From the NCBI GenBank assembly GCA_947095585.1, contig OX352764.1, positions 74,820,816-74,884,815 of the forward strand: a stretch of 64,000 bases of DNA, given 5' to 3'. Origin of the DNA: Nephrocerus scutellatus. Taxonomy: Eukaryota; Arthropoda; Insecta; Diptera; Pipunculidae. Shown here one piece after another: positions 30,431-41,830 of the stretch. The position numbers were made by a program, and so were the translations under genes. Every line of letters starts with the position of its first letter. Position 1 is the first letter of the stretch. The notes beneath the pieces were generated by a model. The model was given only the letters and a program-made list of their open reading frames with translations, ran no database searches and had not been told where the DNA came from.

Positions 30431-31509
30431 CGGTGTATGGAGCTGTTTAAGCGAGATAAAGGTTGTGTTTTTTTATGACGGAGTAATCGGAGAAATACTT
30501 TAACTTTCAGAATTCTTTTTTTTTCTCCGAGAAATCTTTTTTTTTTCTGATGAATTTTTTTTCTACGCTCCCATAAATTTCGGATATGATCTTTTTACTT
30601 TAAAAAAATATAAAGAACATTTTTTGAGAGTTGTTTGCTTCTTTAAATATGGGACACGTCTACTATGAAGCATTTATCATTCAGCATTTATATATTATTG
30701 GATTTATCGAAAATCTCGGAACTCGGATTTCTTCGAATTCTCCGACATAAAAAAAAACGCTCAGAGTGACCAAGTATTTTTTTATTTAATAAACTTTATA
30801 CTTGCGTAGCCTTCAATCTAATTCGTTATTATCTCTGTGAGTAAAAATTAAGTTTTGATATAGGTCCTACATATCATTTTACATAATATGATGTAAAAAT
30901 ACTATATCTACTTCTGTTATTCAGTTAACTTTATTGCTTTTCTATTTTTTGTGAATAAAATAACTTTTATATTTCCTCTTTTACAAAGTAAATCTACTTT
31001 AGTGCAGCCATTTTACTTTTTTGTTGCACGATTTTTAAATTTAAAAATTTATATTACGTAAAATCAAGAACAAAAACTTCATTAACTAGGTAATAAATAA
31101 TTAATAATAATAACGTAAAGTTTATTTCTACATTGTATTTTTTGGTTATAATCGTCAAATTATGTTTTTGAGGTAGGAGCTATATCCCATTTTAACCTAA
31201 AAACCAGCAATTTGAATTAAGTTATCAATTCTCTCTTATACATTGAGATTATGAAATTACGATTATCAGTCCCTCAAACTTCTTATATTCATTGCAGTAA
31301 TGAAAAATGCAATAGCTAATCAATATGCAATATGCAAGTCTGTTTTCCTTGTTTCTTCCATCAATATGAGGTTTGTTTGTTTTAATCAAATGAATTTTGT
31401 TTTGGAATGGATAAACATCCGCTGAGAAAGAAACAATAGACGATTCATTCTCTCTGTTGAATTCTACCAGTCACGATTTCTATACAATATATTTATCTTT
31501 TTCTTACAG
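30431..31509. other. Non-coding AT-rich DNA
   Basis: No gene or repeat recognised. The last 30 bases form a good polypyrimidine tract and acceptor (TTTTTCTTACAG) for the possible exon at 31,510. Confidence 0.45.
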
Positions 31510-31626
31510 TATACACCACTGGATCTGGAATATGTATTCGAACAATGGAAAGTGACTACAGCCGATTGCACATCTACTTCTTCTTCATTGACAGCAAGAA
31601 CCAAAAAAATTACACAGTGTAGTTGA
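31510..31626 (+). CDS. Possible 3'-terminal coding exon (38 codons)
   Basis: After an acceptor ending at 31,509, a phase-0 frame reads YTPLDLEYVFEQWKVTTADC, then a Ser/Thr-rich stretch ending KKITQCS and TGA at 31,624. AATAAA follows at 31,830-31,835. The codon pattern looks protein-like, but no upstream exon or family was recognised. It could be the last exon of a + strand gene or a chance frame. Confidence 0.28.
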   Translation, partial: YTPLDLEYVFEQWKVTTADCTSTSSSLTARTKKITQCS

Positions 31627-32939
31627 TTTTGCTTCTGGAAATTCAGTTTAGATAGAGTGCTTAAGTGCGTGTTGAGAGAGTGTCGTGTTTTCTCTGTCGT
31701 GCCCTCTGAGCTCTGACCGTTTGTTCACTGCCGGAGTGTCGGTTGTATTGCTCAATTGTTCTGTTGTGACGATGAAAGTCTGTAAAACTTTTGTGTAATA
31801 TAATTTTGTTTTAAAAGAAAAAATTAACAAATAAAGTTGAAACCTTCGAGTCTGGGTTATTTTGCGTTAATTGCGAAAAACCCAAGTGATTAGTTTTCTT
31901 TCGTTTTGTTTTATTTTGACCGTCAATGGACGGTCAAGTTTTCTGTAAGTATACAAAAAGAAAATAATACATGAATCGTTAATAGAAAAAGTGGTACGTG
32001 TGTGGAATGCGTTGCTAATTCTGATTATTGTTTCGGTGAATGAAAAAGTTCTTTATTTACATTAATAATTGCACAGAATAAAATTATTTATTATGCTTTA
32101 TGGTATTAAATAAAAATTTCGAGAAAAAATCACATACAAAAAGTACAAGAAATTCTCATTGTCGTCGGTTTTCTTTGTGTGGTGTGTTGTGTGCGCTCTC
32201 GGACTGCTCCAGTAAATCAACAGCGACCATAGGTAGATGGGAGGCCAAGAAAAACGTATAGTCTATGACGAGTGCAAGTGCGTGTGCGTGCATCGGGCAC
32301 GGGCGGGCAGTTCTGTCGATATTATTTGGTCTATGCAAAGTATTATTTGAATAAAAAGTGCATTCTCGTTCCGTAATTGCGTTCCACACTCGATGGAACA
32401 AATACTTCGTGGAAGTGTTTTAATTCACGGGTCACGGGGAAAACCTACAAGAATAATAACCAGGCAAAAAATAATAATGGAGGATAATATAATTTGCGAA
32501 TCTACATTAATCGCGTCAATAAAATAGTGAAATATTGTTGATAAATTGGAATATTAATTGGTTGCAAAGTGGTACTAATTTGGTGCTGGAAGCTGTATTT
32601 GGATAACCATAACCAGTTTAAAACAACAAATGGATGTATTAAGAGAGTTTTTTTGTATAGTGTTGCCGTGTTTTCTGTGTTTAATGTAGATGCACTTCTC
32701 ATGTCAAAGGTGAATTTCTGTTCTTTTTCTTATGCTTTGCTAAATTGATGGCAATAGAGCGAGCGAGAAAGCGATGGAAAACATTGTAATTAATAATCAG
32801 CTGAAGTTGAGATAACTTTGCTTTATTTTTTTTATAAACCGTGTGATCTTCGATGTAAATAAATAAAAACAACTTCGAACTTGAGTAGGAGTATGAATTT
32901 GAATACGAACTGATACAGAAGTGGCCTATTTTTTATTTA
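31627..32939 (+). other. Possible non-coding first exons and regulatory DNA
   Basis: Unique-looking, moderately GC sequence. A very good donor, TTCT|GTAAGTATAC, occurs at 31,945, just after ATGGACGGTCAAG, and another candidate, ATGTCAAAG|GTGAAT, near 32,701. GACCGTC and GACGGTC around 31,918-31,936 form a short perfect hairpin. These may belong to upstream leader exons of the gene starting at 35,372, but this is inference. Confidence 0.3.
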
Positions 32940-33420
32940 TTTATAAATAGCCGTTCCCCGGAGCTTCGCTACCCGCACACATGAACTACAGCCTTCTTAC
33001 CAACACGGCCTTCTATAGCCCACATGCCAATAATTTACCCTTGTTGATATTAATGTTTTTCTGAGCCCCAGGGATGGGAAAAGGGGGTGTACTGTAGCCT
33101 ATAACAATCCTCCACCTGCCAATAATATACATTGAAAATTTCATAAAAATCGGTTTGTAAATGTGGTTGATATTAACATTTTCCCACACCCGGATGTGTG
33201 AAAGGGAAGTGAACTATAGTCTATATCCCTCACCTGTCAATAATATACATTTAGCATTTCTTAAAAATTCGTTTGTCAATATGACTACTATTAACATTTT
33301 ACCTTTTCCATACTCCTGTGAGGGGAAGGGGTGTTCTATAGCCTATAACCTTTTTCCGCCTGCCAATAATATACAAACATTAAAAATTTCATAATAATCG
33401 GTTGGTAAAGGTCTCTTTCC
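32940..33420. repeat. Tandem repeat of about 120 bp, four diverged units
   Basis: Four units share (T/C)GYCAATAATATACA and GATATTAACATTTT motifs at spacings of about 92-126 bp (near 33,025, 33,117, 33,236 and 33,362). The left edge contains CCGGAGCTTCGCTACCCGC. It resembles the interior of a Helitron-like repeat. No coding capacity. Confidence 0.7.
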
Positions 33421-33480
33421 ATAAGTAACAACGCCACAAAATTGCCTTTTAAATTATATAGATTTAAATTATATAATTAT

Positions 33481-33505
33481 ACTTTTGTATATTATATACA
33501 AAAGT
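33481..33505. other. Perfect 11-bp stem palindrome
   Basis: ACTTTTGTATA and TATACAAAAGT are separated by three bases. It lies in AT-rich DNA next to the tandem repeat and its function is unknown. Confidence 0.85.
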
Positions 33506-33666
33506 GTGATTGAGTCGCCTGCAAGGGGTTCTATAGATTTTTTATTCAGTAGTAAATAAATTCTCGATTATATGAACTCTAGATTATATGAGTTACTCGA
33601 ACATATTAACCTCAAAATCTTTAAACCTGAAAGACGATTATATCTAATACATGCACTAGGAGTTCA

Positions 33667-34106
33667 TCCTTACTAATATTATAACAGTGAAAGTAACTCT
33701 TTCCGGCTGTTACCTTTTTACGGCTAAACGGCTGGACCGATTTGGCTCATTTTTTCTTTTCAAGCCTTCTTTATAGCCCGGGGATGATTATAGGAATCTG
33801 AAAAATAGAAAAATTCGGGAAAAACTTAAAAAATGCCGTTGTCCATGTTATTTATGTATGAACTCACAACCATAACTCACACATTTCACACATTTTTTGT
33901 GCAGTCCCGGTCGTTATTTGGCTACAATTTTGGGTCAGTGGCGGGTATGTGGGGGTGGGGTTCAATGGTGTGCGCTGGTTTCAGTGGGGATCAGTCAGTT
34001 TGGGCCAGTAGGGTGTGAGGTGCAGCCAGACAAAGCCTGTTGTTTTAGCTTTTGGTGGGTCTTAACGGTGTCTTGGGTTTGGTGTAACGCCGGGGTTAAC
34101 AACTAG
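33667..34106 (+). mobile_element. Helitron-like element, copy 1 (440 bp)
   Basis: Begins TCCTTACTAATATTATAA after a host A and ends GGGGTTAACAACTAG before a host T, i.e. TC...CTAG inserted between A and T, as Helitrons do. Interior phrases (TTACCTTTTTACGGCTAAAC, GAAAAATTCGGGAAAAACTT) are shared with 49,523-49,892. The 3' hairpin is worn in this copy. Non-coding and non-autonomous. Confidence 0.85.
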
Positions 34107-35371
34107 TATAATCATGTTTCAGAAAATAATTTATGAACGGAAAAAGGGTTTTATCGTTGCAGATAGAAAATAACATATAAGTTTACATCCAGACACTTTA
34201 CAGAACTATTGTATATATCAATATTCAAACATCCGAATTCATTCACATGCAAGTTAAACTTGCCTTATATTTATAAATCCATTTTTAAAATTTACTTAAC
34301 AAAGTTAGTGGAACTTATCTTACCCTGTAAATGGCTTGCAGTTCATATGATTCCTACAGAAACACCCTACAATAAATTATAATTATGGAAAACTCACCAC
34401 ACTTTCAAGTTTCTTTTCGCTTCTTCTGCTCTGTTGCTCTCTTTCTCTCTAATCCTCTCTTCCTTATCGCAACTGCTATTCGCATCGCAACGCAACAAAT
34501 CCTTTCCGTGTTTATCTTCTTATCTATCCCTTTCCCTATCCGTTATGCGTAGTAAAAGCAGATACCTTACCCACACATCAACTTTTACTGAGCCACAGCG
34601 ATTGAAAAGAGATATGTGAAATGATTTGAACGCGAACAAAAAAGTCCATAAGCAAATAAAAAAAGAGAATTACAAATAAAAGAAAAATAACAATACAAAG
34701 GAAAACTGAGCAATTCATCAAACACAGATGCCAAGAAATCCTTAATTTTCCGTTGCAAAAAAATTCGAGTTTCTTGTGAAAAATTGCAGTTTATGAAAAT
34801 TTATTGAAAATTAACCAGAAAACGCAGAGGTATTTCAAAGTTAAACGGAAAACCTTCAGTTAATCGCATAAAATATGTAAAACATCCAAGAAAGATGCAA
34901 ACAGTATTCGTCGATTCGCTTTCGGATTTCATAAAATGTGGCAAATGTGTCCTTTGTGCGTTTGTTTGTAACTAATCCATACGCTCCATACGTGGGATGC
35001 ATCTACAGTACGTATCTGTATACCAGTACTGTATATAGTGAATCTGTATAGTGAATCTATCGTCGAAAAATCTCTAAACGAAAATATTTGTACAAATTAC
35101 TCTCTGTTGTTAAGAAAAATTAAATTTTGTGAATTAATAAATATTCATTTTTTATTTTCATTTTCATGTTTACCTCTGGAATTTGAAGTTTGAATAAAAT
35201 TTTAAATGAATCAACATTAAATCAAAAAAATATAAAGAAACAATCACAACAATTGTAAGAGTTTTTAGGATAGCGCAGCCTTAGCAGCTGGCAAGCAGTT
35301 ATTTGGAAATTAATTTGACGCGGTTCTTCCGACTCTCTGTTTCCACTCCTTCTGGCTAGTGCGAAAAAATA
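34107..35371 (+). other. Probable 5' leader and promoter region of the secreted-protein gene
   Basis: Unique, non-coding sequence without recognisable repeats, directly upstream of the ATG at 35,372. A pyrimidine-rich patch (34,410-34,560) and A-rich stretches with several upstream ATGs are present. No TATA or initiator can be assigned with confidence. Confidence 0.4.
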
Positions 35372-35435
35372 ATGTCATCAAAATGTGTATTAAATGTGAT
35401 ATTCCTGTCGGTAATTTTCATCATCATCGTAAATG
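35372..35435 (+). CDS. First coding exon: signal peptide of a secreted or membrane protein
   Basis: ATG encodes MSSKCVLNVIFLSVIFIIIV and then N plus the first base of Gly: a short polar N-region and a hydrophobic core of about 15 residues, a classic signal peptide. The exon ends at a consensus donor (AATG|GTAAGT) in phase 1. The only phase-matched continuation seen is the acceptor at 63,970, giving NG-YAKDISGVE across the junction, a plausible cleavage area. The gene's identity was not recognised because only about 31 residues are in the window. Confidence 0.72.
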
Positions 35436-35859
35436 GTAAGTTTTTGAAATGTTGTTACCAAAATATCGTTCTTAATAATAACTAATTCTTATAATCAATG
35501 ATTTGTGTTTTTGTGAGCTTTAAGTTCTTAGAACCTTCTACGTTTCCAAACCGTTCATCCAGTCAGGTTCAACATTTCCGTAGGGGCTTACTACCTAAAT
35601 GAACAGGTCTTAGTTCTTAATGTAACTTTCCAAGAATAGAACCTTATCGAAACGGTTACTTAAGTGTAAATAACAGTATTTCCTTCCACTAAGTTAGTTA
35701 CCAGACTATTTGAGAAGTAGATAGAGCTACCGCCTAAGTGAATAGTAGTGTTGAGTGAATAATAAAAACTCACCAGGATAAATTTTGGGAACGGCCAAAC
35801 CGACCGAAGTTGTGCCAGGGTTGTCCGGGTTTCCCTGGACAGCGACTTTTCGCTGTTAT

Positions 35860-36343
35860 TTATAGAGGTTGGCGGAGTGTACCGAGGACCCTGTTAACCT
35901 TGCTTGAGGAGACTGCTGCAAGGACTGTATCGTAGTGTATACTATTAGAGGCTGAGCGGACAGTGGCGGGATTCCAGGTGGCCGGGTTAGCTATGAAGGG
36001 GCACCCAGTTGCGAAGGGCTGTCTTTTGTGTGGACTGGATATTATTCCATTGAGTGTAATTAAAAAATTACGTCCAGATGGGGGCGGCGTAGTTAATAAT
36101 TGAACGGCCAATATCTTTATACGTCGTAACAAGGACTTATTTGTCCTTACCCCATGAGGTTGCGGCTAGAGCTCTTAAAACCCTATTTAGACTGCTCACT
36201 TTACTACAAACATTTTTTGCGTGCCTGCAGAAGGTAAGAAGGTTGTCGAATATGACTTCTAAAATTTTGGGGTTATTAACGGTAGGATTGATTTCGTTGT
36301 TAATACGAATGTCAAGTGAAAGCCGTACTTCCTTAAGTTTCAT
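35860..36343 (-). pseudogene. Jockey-like LINE fragment, post-RT region
   Basis: The frame at 36,137-36,343 has INPTVNNPKILEVIFDNLLT and HAKNVCSKVSSLNRVLRALA with TSWGKDK, the order seen after the RT of Jockey-group LINEs. The next frame (35,860-36,132) continues with a weak ASNSIHYDTV...VNRVLG C-terminal match. The sequence from 35,480 to 35,860 is probably 3' untranslated LINE sequence. Inactive. Confidence 0.7.
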
Positions 36344-36389
36344 ATACTACATAATAAAAGCACTGCGCGCTTTATGCATTTAACAAGTT

Positions 36390-37349
36390 TAAATTGTAAT
36401 ACAATCACGACAGTTGATTTCAGGTAGACACTTCTCTTTAATATTCATGGCAAGTCTTTTCTTTAAAAATAAATCTTGTCTGTTGTCTGATTTCTTTGCC
36501 TTGTAAGCGACTTCTTCAGTATTGTTTTTCATTTTATTGTTTTGATCTTTAAGTTTATGAATAAGGATCATGAATACATTCTGTGCACCAACCAAAAAAC
36601 GTCTATTGACTCTGTGTGTTGTTTTTTTATTTGAACGAACAAAGGAGTTGGCTACCCTTTTCTCGGTTTTATTGTTCTGTTATCTTTCTACGCAATGCGT
36701 TCTTATATGACGGAATATACAATACTATGTACGAGTATGTGTCTAATTTTCGTTTCACGAATAGCATGTGGCTTACTATTAAACGGAAAAAGTATGTTTT
36801 TTAACAAACACATTGTTCAGTCGCTGGACCTAGTAGTACATACTCCATTTTCCGAACAATTAATGGACCTACACATTGCTTTGAATTTTGATACATACGT
36901 AATTGTAACTATAAACGATTACACAAAAACATTAGTCCTTAAACGAATAAAATATTCGTTCCATATAATAATTGGATAGTTATTTTTAAAAATGTTCAAA
37001 TATACGACTTTTGTAATTATTCGAATATCAATATTCGAATATTCGAATTACCCGAATCCATATTCGGATTATAATAAAAATAATTCAAAAACTCAAAAAT
37101 CTGCTATAATTCAAAGTCATCATATTAAAAAAATTTGTTCACTGTTCACAAGAGGAAGCTTTGATTTTGGCATTGTATTTCATTTTTGAAAACGTACTTT
37201 AAAAATATTATATCACCAAAGGTTTCAAAATTGAGTCGAGTTCTTATTTTTGTCCTGGTGAGTCCCGCAATTGAAAAATGCGTTCCATTGCTTTGGTCGT
37301 TGGCTTGATCGTTAGCAATGCATTAAACAAAATGTAATAAAACATTAAA
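36390..37349. other. AT-rich intronic DNA
   Basis: No gene recognised; the short ORFs on the + strand (e.g. 36,695-36,979) lack any domain. A palindromic ATTCGAATAT-type mini-array lies at about 37,015-37,070. Confidence 0.4.
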
Positions 37350-37680
37350 ATTAAAATTTTTCGTGTAAATGCTCGAATCTTGTATGGAATTTGTATGGGT
37401 GCCCCCCGACCCCGGGGCCCGATCGCTTCAAAATTTTTACATAAAGTGTTGTTCATCGGAGTTACACATGGGTATAAAATTTGAAGAAAATCGGGAACTT
37501 TTTTCATAAAATATGTATGGGTGCCCCCCGACCCCGAGGCGCCCCAAATTTTAATAGAAAGTATTGTCATGAGAAGTAGTCATGTGTGCAAAGTTTAAAT
37601 AAAATCGGAATTTAGGAAGTGTGTTAAAAATTGATCACAAGATTCTGCCCACCAGCCAGCCAGCCACGGGCACGCCCAAC
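37350..37680 (-). repeat. Modular repeat family D, copy 1
   Basis: Contains, in reverse orientation, the modules CCGATTTTCTTCAAATTTTA, CATGTGTAACTCCGATGA-type and GGGGTCGGGGGGCACCCATA. It ends on the right with an AGCCAGCCAGCCACGGGCAC boundary. Other copies are at 39.8, 44.5, 48.8, 55.3 and 61.2 kb. Confidence 0.8.
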
Positions 37681-38462
37681 CAGAGAAAATCCTTGTTTTA
37701 AATTCCGAGCTATAAAGGTTCATGCATCTATAATTAGTTTGCCTAACCAATTTTGGCTGAGATATGTTCCATACTCATCTATTTCATCAAACAAAAAAAC
37801 ATTCAGCAGCCTCAGAAGGCAAAAGTATCGCAGCATTTTTTCTGAACTTCTTTACAGCAGTTCCTAGCGGTGAAAATACATTTAGCAGAAGTTCTTTAAA
37901 GATAATTATGCGCTTTTCCGGTATTTTTTATTATGACAGTCCAAATTCCCCAGTAAGACGATTGTCAGACGATTAGAGTCGAACAATCAAAAGACGGTTT
38001 ATGATATACAATTTCTTAATCTACAAATTGGCCGATCAATATCGGTGGAATGTTAAGGCAGTAGTAACACTTCATCGCGGGCTAACGAATTTTTTGTAGA
38101 GGATAGTTCAGCGGCCTTGGTTAGTAGGAGAAGTATGGGGAGTCCAGTCTACATATCATCAACAAATCTCATAATTGAAACATCAAACAAACCACATCTA
38201 ACAGATATTAAACACACTCCGACTTCAAACGGAATAAACCGACGAGACCAATCCAGATTTGCCGATTTATTATTTTTGCATTTAGATAACATAATTGAAA
38301 CTAGAGAAAGAATTGCAACACGCAATATTAGGAGCCAACCACTTTTATGGTAGCCACCTTGTTCTCTCACAACTGAGCTGCAACTGTAGTGTTGAATCCG
38401 CGCTTTTGCATGTCTATCCAGGTGGAAGTCGCTATTCTCGGTATGTGCGTTAGTGACAAACT
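37681..38462. other. Intronic DNA, nothing recognised
   Basis: Short frames only (e.g. 38,117-38,353 +), without known motifs. The sequence ends against a LINE fragment. Confidence 0.4.
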
Positions 38463-39484
38463 TTGTTGGAATTACCACAAATTCACTGTCGCTATAAATG
38501 CTGTAAAATTTTTACGTTTCCAATCACGTTGCAAGAAATTTTTTGTGTTTTCCCGCTGATCTGGCTACTATCTACAAGGCTTTTTGCCCCAAACTTGACT
38601 AAAATTGTCATATCTGGTCAGGTGCGCCTAAGACTACCTTCCTTACATCTGCTAGATAGAATACAAAACCAAGCGTTATAATAGATAGATAGAAATAGAG
38701 AAGTCAATATATTCTTTTCACACGCCCATAGACGAAAGTGACTGTTTCGTACGCTATAAACTAGCCTCGAAAGTAGCCCATAACAACACTAGTTATGTTA
38801 TGATATAAACGTCTTTTGTTATTTACTACAATCTCAGCGAACACATTGCGCATGAGCAAGAATTCTCTTTTGTTTGTCGTTTGTGATTTCTGCTTCTCTC
38901 TCGATTTAGCAGAAAAACCGGTTTGGACGCGTGAAAAATTAATTTCTTTGTTATTTACTGCAGTCACAGCGAACACACATTCTCACATTTCTGCTTCTCT
39001 CTCTCGATATAGCAGAAAAACCGGTTTGGACGCGTGAAAAATAGCGTACATGACTTGCAGAAAAGTGCTCATCGTGCTCGTTAGATTGTCAAGCTTCGAC
39101 CTCGCACGATAAACTCCACTTTCCTTGCTCGTTCTGTAATATACTATTTAAACACCGCAGGAACGTTTCGTACTTGTTGTGTGGCGGTGCTCAAGAGAAA
39201 TAGCCAGTTTCATGCCACCTCTCCTTGAATTCAACCGCAATACTCATGGCGCTCTATATGTTCATCAGTTCACCCTAAAGCCCATCCTCGGACGTACAGT
39301 CAAGTTCAGAGATTCGTTCTTCAGTCTTACAACACGTATGTGGAAAGCTTTGCCATGCTCTGCATTCGAGGCACAAGCTCATAGACATCTCATCTTTTTC
39401 CATAATGTCACAGTGGAACTGAAACAAAAAGGAAACTTGAGCAATGTATTAATTTTTTTTGTCAAAATACTGGATATGAAATGA
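38463..39484 (+). pseudogene. LINE C-terminal fragment split by another repeat
   Basis: The left part (to about 38,690) gives ISGQVRLRLPSLHLLDRIQN-type sequence with a frameshift. The right part (39,125-39,484) gives EIASFMPPLLEFNRNTHGAL, LKPILGRTVKFRDSFFSLTT and RMWKALP, the C-terminus of a Jockey/CR1-type ORF2. Between them lies an unrelated repeat (38,706-39,045), so a later insertion probably split the LINE. Confidence 0.68.
38706..39045. repeat. Dispersed repeat E with internal duplication
   Basis: Two tandem units of about 110 bp (near 38,815-38,935 and 38,940-39,030) share AGCAGAAAAACCGGTTTGGA and GCGTGAAAAA. The left part (TTCACACGCCCATAGACGAA) and the units are found inverted at 45,140-45,345. 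Confidence 0.8.
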
Positions 39485-39774
39485 TTACCAACTAGTTCCA
39501 GAGTAATACAGCTTAACACACAGCTGCAGCCGCAACTACTATTTAGAAGTTTCAGTGCAGTTTTAGTATTGGTGGCAATAGTTTTTTTTTTTTTTTTGCA
39601 AAAAAGAAACTCGAGAGCATCAACCGGAAAATGTTATTCTAAAATTTTTAGCAACTAAGAATTTATATTGTCAAATCAATATGTTAAAGGTTTAGGTTAT
39701 CAACTCCTGTCTGTACTACAATGTACTATTGACATTATTTTTAATGCTTATCGATAATACTCTTCTTGGCATCT

Positions 39775-40531
39775 TAGCCGCAGAACTAACTCCCTACATT
39801 TAGAGCGATTCCAAGCCCATATAAATTTTTTAAAAATTAGTCCGATTTTCTTCAATTTTTAAAAACATCTGTATCTCCGATGGACAAAATTTTTTGTAAA
39901 ATTTTTGGAGTGTGTCCCGAAGGGTCACAAATTTCTTCAAATTTTTAAAATGTGTATCTCCAAACAAAACTGTAAGAAAATTTTTGGAGTTAACGAGCAA
40001 TAAGGCGCGAAGTGTGTCCATAGATGGACAAAACTTTTTGTGTGACTTTTGGAGTGACCGGGCCCTGAGGCGCATATAAATTTTTTAAAAATTAGCCCGA
40101 CTTTCTTCAAATTTTCAACACATGTTTGTCTTCAATGTCAACCCTTCCTATTGAAAATTGGAAGTGATCGGGCCCCAAGGTCTGGGGCTTCCATAACATT
40201 TTTTTACACATGTGTATCTCCGGTGACAACAGTTTTTGTAAACATTTTGAAGCAAAGGGGCTCTAATATTATTTTTTTCCAAATAAATCCGGTTCAAACT
40301 TTGCACAAATATGTATCTCTTTTTAGAGAATTTACATGGAAAATTTTAATTTTTATGGGTTGTTTTTTTAAAATTTTCATCACAGAAAAAATAGCATGAG
40401 TGGACAGAGTAATCAATACTCAATAAAACACACAAGAATGCATTCTTGGAGAGATGAACCTAACGATACTTTTTTACTCTTTTTAAATTCTCTATATTAA
40501 CTTCGCGTGCCCGTGTGTTTGTGGGTTTGTG
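39775..40531 (+). repeat. Modular repeat family D, copy 2
   Basis: Several modules with TAAAAATTAGYCCGAYTTTC, TGTATCTCCGATGGACAAAA and TTTTTGTAAAATTTTTGGAG, then TTAGAGAATTTACATGGAAA at about 40,323, and a terminal boundary TTAAATTCTCTATATTAACT with CGCGTGCCCGTGTGTTTGTG at 40,485-40,531. Confidence 0.75.
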
Positions 40532-40758
40532 CAAAAACCTTCTCTATAGAAAGCCCAACTCAATGCATACTAATGCTGTAAACCAATCCAAAACGCGTCT
40601 GTGTTTTGGAATGTGAATACAGTGTACAAATAATAAGTAGTCGCAAAGAGCGAGAAACGTAAGATGTGGTAGTGGGAAACAGAAAAATTTTATATGGATT
40701 TTGCTCTTTATTTGATTACTAATACAAATACGGTTGGTCTAAATCTAAGCATATAAGT
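40532..40758. mobile_element. hAT-like MITE family F, truncated copy
   Basis: Left end CAAAAACCTTCTCTATAGAA matches the MITE at 49,246-49,515, and the interior is near-identical for about 200 bp (e.g. AGTCGCAAAGAGCGAGAAAC). The right terminal inverted repeat is missing. Confidence 0.85.
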
Positions 40759-41094
40759 TTAAATATATAAAAAAAAAAAAACCCATAGGTAGCAAAGTAA
40801 CATTATCGGGCTCCCATATCAATTTTTGCGATTAGAGAATTTAGATGAAAAATTTTAATTTTTATGGGTTGTTTTTTTTTGTAAATGACTTCAAAATAAC
40901 CGCATTTTTCGGTTCACTTGATTAGACAGAAAACACACGAGGCAAGAAATATTTTTATATGCTTTTACTTTTTTAATTCATTTTGAACTTTTAAGTAGTT
41001 CATAGCACCTCCACACTTTAAAATTACTTCGAAAATTCTAATCTTCATAGATTAGTATAAAGATTTTAAATACTCCAAAAAGTTTCAGCCCAAG

Positions 41095-41830
41095 CAGCTT
41101 TGATCGTAAACTTTGCGTGTTAGCCAGCCCAAAAGGTTTTCAATAATATTTACATCCGGTGAACATAGTGGCCACGACAGTAATTGGATGTTTTCACTCG
41201 CAACCTAGGCTTTCACGAAACGAGCATTATGTATCGGAGCATTATCTTACTGAAATAGTAAAAACAGTTAAATTAATAGTGTTAGAAAGTGGAGAGATGA
41301 CTGAAGATGACCAAAAAGTTCACGAATACGAATTTCCTCTCATTTTGTTGGAAACAAAAATTCAAAATTCTAAAGCGCCATAAAACGAAATTGCACCCTA
41401 CACCATTACTCCTTCTTGTCTAGAAAAATGACGGGTGAACAAATGTTCTTCTCTTCGGAAAACATGAAAATAATCATTGTACCCGTCTGGCCTGTCCAAA
41501 TTAAATTTATTTTTATCCGAAAATACAACTTTTCTCTAATCGTTGGTAACGCTTTCAGTTTGCACATCCCCGTACATGTGATCTCTTGCGAATTTCAGTC
41601 GCTGTTGCTTTCGTATAGAATTTAGAATATAGGCTTTTAAAGCTTCTTAAATTTTAAATGAGCAGCACTAAAAATCGCACGATGCACTGTTGATTTACTG
41701 GCATTAACCAAAACTGAAACCCTGTTTTTGTTTGTAGAAAGAGCTGAATTGGAAGCCAATCTCAGAATTTTTCATTTATCTTGAGGTGTTACAGTTGTCA
41801 CAGATCTCTTCTGGTTGCTATTGCCTTAAT
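41095..41830 (-). pseudogene. Tc1-like transposase pseudogene
   Basis: Read from right to left: SALSTNKNRVSVLVNASKST (helix-turn-helix region), RDHMYGDV-like sequence, KVVFSDKNKFNLDRPDGYND, QEGVMV-GAISFYGALEF, then QQDNAPIHNARFVK and PDVNIIENLLGWLTRKVYD. These follow the Tc1 DDE order (FSDE..F, QQDNA..H, SPDLNPIENLW). Several stops and frameshifts are present. GGTTCACTTGATTAGAC at about 40,905 and GTCTAATCAAATGAACCGG at about 41,866 form its probable inverted ends. Confidence 0.78.

Noticed and set aside
36695..36979. 94-codon + ORF in the large intron
   Set aside because: No family resemblance, no splice context, and the composition matches surrounding AT-rich DNA.
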